42,243 bases of DNA, from assembly GCA_017622925.1 (NCBI GenBank), contig JAGAQC010000023.1, positions 1-42,243 of the forward strand, read 5' to 3'. This document shows, piece by piece, positions 40,124 to 42,243 of the stretch. A program made the position numbers and the translations under genes. Source of the DNA: Ruminococcus sp. (lineage in GTDB: Bacteria; Bacillota; Clostridia; Oscillospirales; Ruminococcaceae). Position 1 is the first letter of the stretch. The number at the start of each line of letters is the position of its first letter. The notes below the pieces were generated by a model that did not search any database, was not told the origin of the DNA, and worked only from the letters and a program-made list of their open reading frames with translations.

Positions 40124-41031
40124 TTTCTTTCACCTCCGACAAGATTCACAAAGTAGCTTTCAAGGCTTTCGTCACGCTCCGTAATTGTAAGCAGAACGCA
40201 TTTTTCTCCCGATAAAGCCTCAACAAGCTCTGTGACGCTTATTTTGGCGAAAAGGTCAGCCGTTTCATCGTCAACTACGCTGTATTCCATGCCCATTGCA
40301 TCAAAAACCTTAACGGCTGCCGTCATATCCGAGACTTTCAGACGCATACATTTTCGGCATGCGTTTTCAAGCTCCTCTGCGCTTATTTCCTTTACCATGC
40401 GTCCGCTCTCAATAAAGCCGTAATGCGTGGCAAGACGTGAAAGCTCGTCCAGAATGTGACTTGAAATGAGGACGGTTATCTGCTTCTCCTTGTTCAGTTT
40501 CAGAATAAGTTCGCGTATCTCGATGATACCCTGAGGGTCAAGACCGTTTGTCGGCTCGTCCAGTACGAGAAAATCGGGGTCACCTGCAAGAGCGACAGCG
40601 ATTCCGAGCCTTTGTCTCATTCCGAGGGAGAAGTTTTTCGCTTTTTTCTTCCCCGTGTTTTCAAGTCCCACAAGGCGGAGCAGTTCGGGTATGTTGTCGA
40701 ATGAGGGCAGCCCTAAAATACGGTACTGCTCTTTCAGATTGTCCTTAGCCGTCATTCCGAGGTAGATAGACGGCGTTTCCACTACCGCCCCCATTCTGCG
40801 TCTTGATTTGCAGATGTCAAGGTCGGTGCTTTTTTTGCCGTACAAGGTAAAGAACCCCGAGGTTGCCGGCTGAAGTCCGCTGATAAGGCGGATAAGGGTG
40901 GTCTTGCCTGCGCCGTTTTTCCCAACAAAGCCGTATATCGAGCCTTTGGGGACGTTCATTGTCAAGCCGTTGAGCGCATTGAAATTCCTGTAATGCTTGC
41001 ACAGGGCTTTTGTCTGTAACACGTAGTCCAT
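40120..41031 (-). CDS. ABC transporter ATP-binding protein (BcrA-like)
   Basis: 303 residues. Walker A GKNGAGKTT (37-45), signature FSLGMRQRLGIA, Walker B FLVLDEPTNGLD, and the H-loop ISSHILDEL. The C-terminal 80 residues are an accessory region common in bacitracin/lantibiotic-type ATPases. AAAGGAG precedes the ATG. It powers the permease at 39269-40123. The 128-bp gap upstream, after the regulator gene, contains direct repeats that look like a regulator binding site, so this half may have its own inducible promoter. Confidence 0.94.
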   Translation of the reverse strand: MDYVLQTKALCKHYRNFNALNGLTMNVPKGSIYGFVGKNGAGKTTLIRLISGLQPATSGFFTLYGKKSTDLDICKSRRRMGAVVETPSIYLGMTAKDNLKEQYRILGLPSFDNIPELLRLVGLENTGKKKAKNFSLGMRQRLGIAVALAGDPDFLVLDEPTNGLDPQGIIEIRELILKLNKEKQITVLISSHILDELSRLATHYGFIESGRMVKEISAEELENACRKCMRLKVSDMTAAVKVFDAMGMEYSVVDDETADLFAKISVTELVEALSGEKCVLLTITERDESLESYFVNLVGGERK

Positions 41032-41122
41032 TTTTATTACTCCTTTGCATAATTATTAAGAAGATAATTTCAAACCTCCGTTTCGGTTTGCTTACCTTCT
41101 GATACTGATTTTATCAAGCAAA

Positions 41123-41164
41123 GGTTAAGATAGCGGTTAAGAAAATCGTTAAGATACGGTTAAG
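41123..41164. promoter_or_regulatory. four GGTTAAG direct repeats, probable response-regulator binding site
   Basis: GGTTAAG at 41123, GGTTAAG at 41135, CGTTAAG at 41147 and GGTTAAG at 41158, so steps of 12, 12 and 11 bp, about one helical turn. OmpR-family regulators bind such direct repeats. The last copy overlaps the regulator's stop codon. Read on the minus strand, they lie upstream of the ABC genes. A weak -35-like TTGATA follows near 41110-41115. Confidence 0.65.
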
Positions 41165-41828
41165 ATTTTTCACGCATTTTGAAACCGATACCCCAGACAG
41201 CTTCGATGTAATCCTTGCCGCAGGGTTCGCGGAGCTTTCGGCGAAGATTGCTTATATGGACTTTCAGGGAACTCTCAACGCAGTCGGGAGTATCAAGGCT
41301 TATCCTGTCAAGTATTACCGACCTTGCAATGACCTGAGAGGGGTTCACCATAAGAAGCTTTAAAATGGCAAATTCAGTCTTGGTCAGTTTTACGGGAACT
41401 CCTGAAATATCAACGGAATGAGAGGTAATGTCAAGCGTTATTTCCTCGAATTTAAGAACGTCCGATCTGTCCGTCATGCTGCTCATGCGAAGTACGGCGG
41501 TTATTCTTGCAAGAAGCTCACGGGTATCAAACGGCTTTGTAACGTAGTCTGCCGCGCCGTTTAACAGCAGATTTACTTTGTCGCTGACATCGGCTTTGGC
41601 GGACACTACTATCACGGGAATATTGCCTATTTTCGGAAGAATATCTTCTCCGCTGAGTCCGGGAAGCATAAGGTCAAGCAGTATCAGATCGGGTCTGCTG
41701 TTTTCGAGAGCCATTAAAGTCTCCGTACCCGAGTATGTCCGAAGTGTTCCGTAGCCCTCCTTGTTAAGCAGTTCTTCAAGCATGTTTCCAATGTAAATAT
41801 CGTCGTCTGTTATCATGATCGTTTTCAT
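41160..41828 (-). CDS. OmpR-family response regulator
   Basis: 222 residues. An N-terminal receiver domain has the acidic pocket at Asp8-10, phospho-acceptor Asp52 in LILLDLMLPG, and KPF near residue 102. The C-terminal winged helix ends SSLKVHISNLRRKL...WGIGFKMRE, typical of OmpR/PhoB. The frame is open to 41897, but ATG 41828 is chosen because GGGGTGAC lies just before it and the receiver then starts normally; the upstream codons include the promoter. It should control the ABC module through the GGTTAAG repeats next to its stop. Confidence 0.95.
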   Translation of the reverse strand: MKTIMITDDDIYIGNMLEELLNKEGYGTLRTYSGTETLMALENSRPDLILLDLMLPGLSGEDILPKIGNIPVIVVSAKADVSDKVNLLLNGAADYVTKPFDTRELLARITAVLRMSSMTDRSDVLKFEEITLDITSHSVDISGVPVKLTKTEFAILKLLMVNPSQVIARSVILDRISLDTPDCVESSLKVHISNLRRKLREPCGKDYIEAVWGIGFKMREKS

Positions 41829-41868
41829 TATGTCACCCCACAGGATCATATTTTTACTTAACATGTCT

Positions 41869-41897
41869 ATTATAACATAGAAAAAAATATAAGTCAA
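41869..41897 (-). promoter_or_regulatory. sigma-A promoter of the response regulator
   Basis: Read on the minus strand: TTGACT (41897-41892), 17-bp spacer, TATAAT (41874-41869). A GTTAAG motif like the repeats at 41123-41164 lies in the leader near 41862-41857, so autoregulation is possible. Confidence 0.8.
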
Positions 41898-41959
41898 ACA
41901 GCAGAAAAAGTATGTGTCAAGGCAACCTCCAGTTTTTTATAGATTGCTCATTAAAAAAT

Positions 41960-41985
41960 CACTATCCACAACTTAGCGGATAGTG
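41960..41985 (-). terminator. minus-strand terminator for a gene beyond the window
   Basis: An 8-bp stem, CACTATCC (41960-41967) and GGATAGTG (41978-41985). On the minus strand it is followed by ATTTTTT, so it would end transcription arriving from the right. The plus-strand tail TTTCCTTT is weaker. Confidence 0.65.
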
Positions 41986-42028
41986 TTTCCTTTATCTTTT
42001 GCCAAAAGGTAAACTCTTGAACCCTATA

Positions 42029-42156
42029 TCGTAAATTTTCCTGTATAAAGTCACAAAAATATGGATTCTGATGTATACGGCAGACTTTATACAGGAAAAT
42101 TTACGACAACAGAGATTCCAAAGGGGTCACCCCTTTGGCAGGGGGTGTGGGGGACC
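42029..42156. repeat. structured dispersed element, copy B
   Basis: A perfect 24-bp stem pairs 42029-42052 with 42083-42106 around a 30-nt loop; the arms start TCGT and end ACGA. Then comes the constant tail CAACAGAGATTCCAAAGGGG, a hairpin CCAAAGGGG/CCCCTTTGG (42118-42138) and a G-rich run to GGGGGAC. Copy A at 9402-9527 has the same plan and tail but other stem bases. From 42157 to the end nothing further is supported. Confidence 0.8.
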
Positions 42157-42243
42157 AATGCCAACAACTTAAGGTTTTTGACATTTACTCCGCATAAAAG
42201 ATCAAATGGAATATTTAGGACAAAACACTTTACGCTGATGAGA

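Noticed and set aside
38371-41828. Vancomycin-resistance type VanRS system
   Set aside because: The kinase/regulator pair looks superficially similar, but it flanks ABC transporter genes and no vanHAX-like ligase or dehydrogenase is present.

Overview
The window looks like chromosomal DNA of an anaerobic, fermentative Firmicute of the Ruminococcus/Oscillospiraceae type. The pointers are the coding style, sigma-A promoters of TTGACA-17-TATAAT form, strong AGGAGG ribosome binding sites, a sporulation yunB gene, and above all a gene run adhE - kinase - [2Fe-2S] protein - hydS - PP2C phosphatase - hydA2. From memory, that run matches the aad/hydS/hydA2 transcription unit described for Ruminococcus albus. 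I see no rRNA, tRNA, CRISPR array, transposase or phage gene.

Layout. 1-678: non-coding, with an 87-bp tandem repeat built from 10-bp iterons, then a perfect promoter. 679-9322: a tightly packed housekeeping run (alaS, HIT hydrolase, phosphoribosyltransferase, comEC, holA, rnmV) ending in an MBOAT acyltransferase-like gene. 9323-9576: a structured dispersed repeat. 9577-11981: a DHHW-family partner of the MBOAT, a short-chain dehydrogenase and an ECF-S-like membrane protein. 11986-12639 (minus): yunB. 12783-15350: a TetM-like ribosomal GTPase fused to a Rae1/YacP-type NYN nuclease. 15379-16836: GNAT acetyltransferase and LysR regulator. 17046-25224: the ethanol/hydrogen cluster, with a Rex-type operator on the adhE promoter. 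25538-27051: a 24-codon peptide and an orphan solute-binding lipoprotein. 27422-30007: Y-family polymerase, YolD-like protein and YczE-like membrane protein. 30528-38323: three large hybrid histidine kinases. 38371-41828 (minus): a response regulator, ABC transporter and histidine kinase module. 41829-42243: promoter, terminator and a second copy of the structured repeat.

How it works together. In the adhE-hydA2 cluster, NADH state (Rex) and H2 (HydS) would adjust ethanol formation and ferredoxin-linked H2 formation. The kinase and PP2C phosphatase are likely signalling partners of the HydS PAS domain. The three hybrid kinases carry receiver domains but have no HPt or output protein nearby, so their output must lie elsewhere.

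Most worth a second look: (1) the TetM-Rae1 fusion, which joins two proteins that both work in the ribosomal A site; (2) an MBOAT/DHHW pair in which both partners have lost their catalytic residues; (3) two copies of an intergenic element whose 23-24 bp stem differs in sequence but keeps its pairing while the flank stays constant; (4) an imperfect palindromic MITE family with TA ends; (5) a comEC whose metallo-beta-lactamase domain has lost its metal ligands. All family calls are by eye from motifs; no database search was run.
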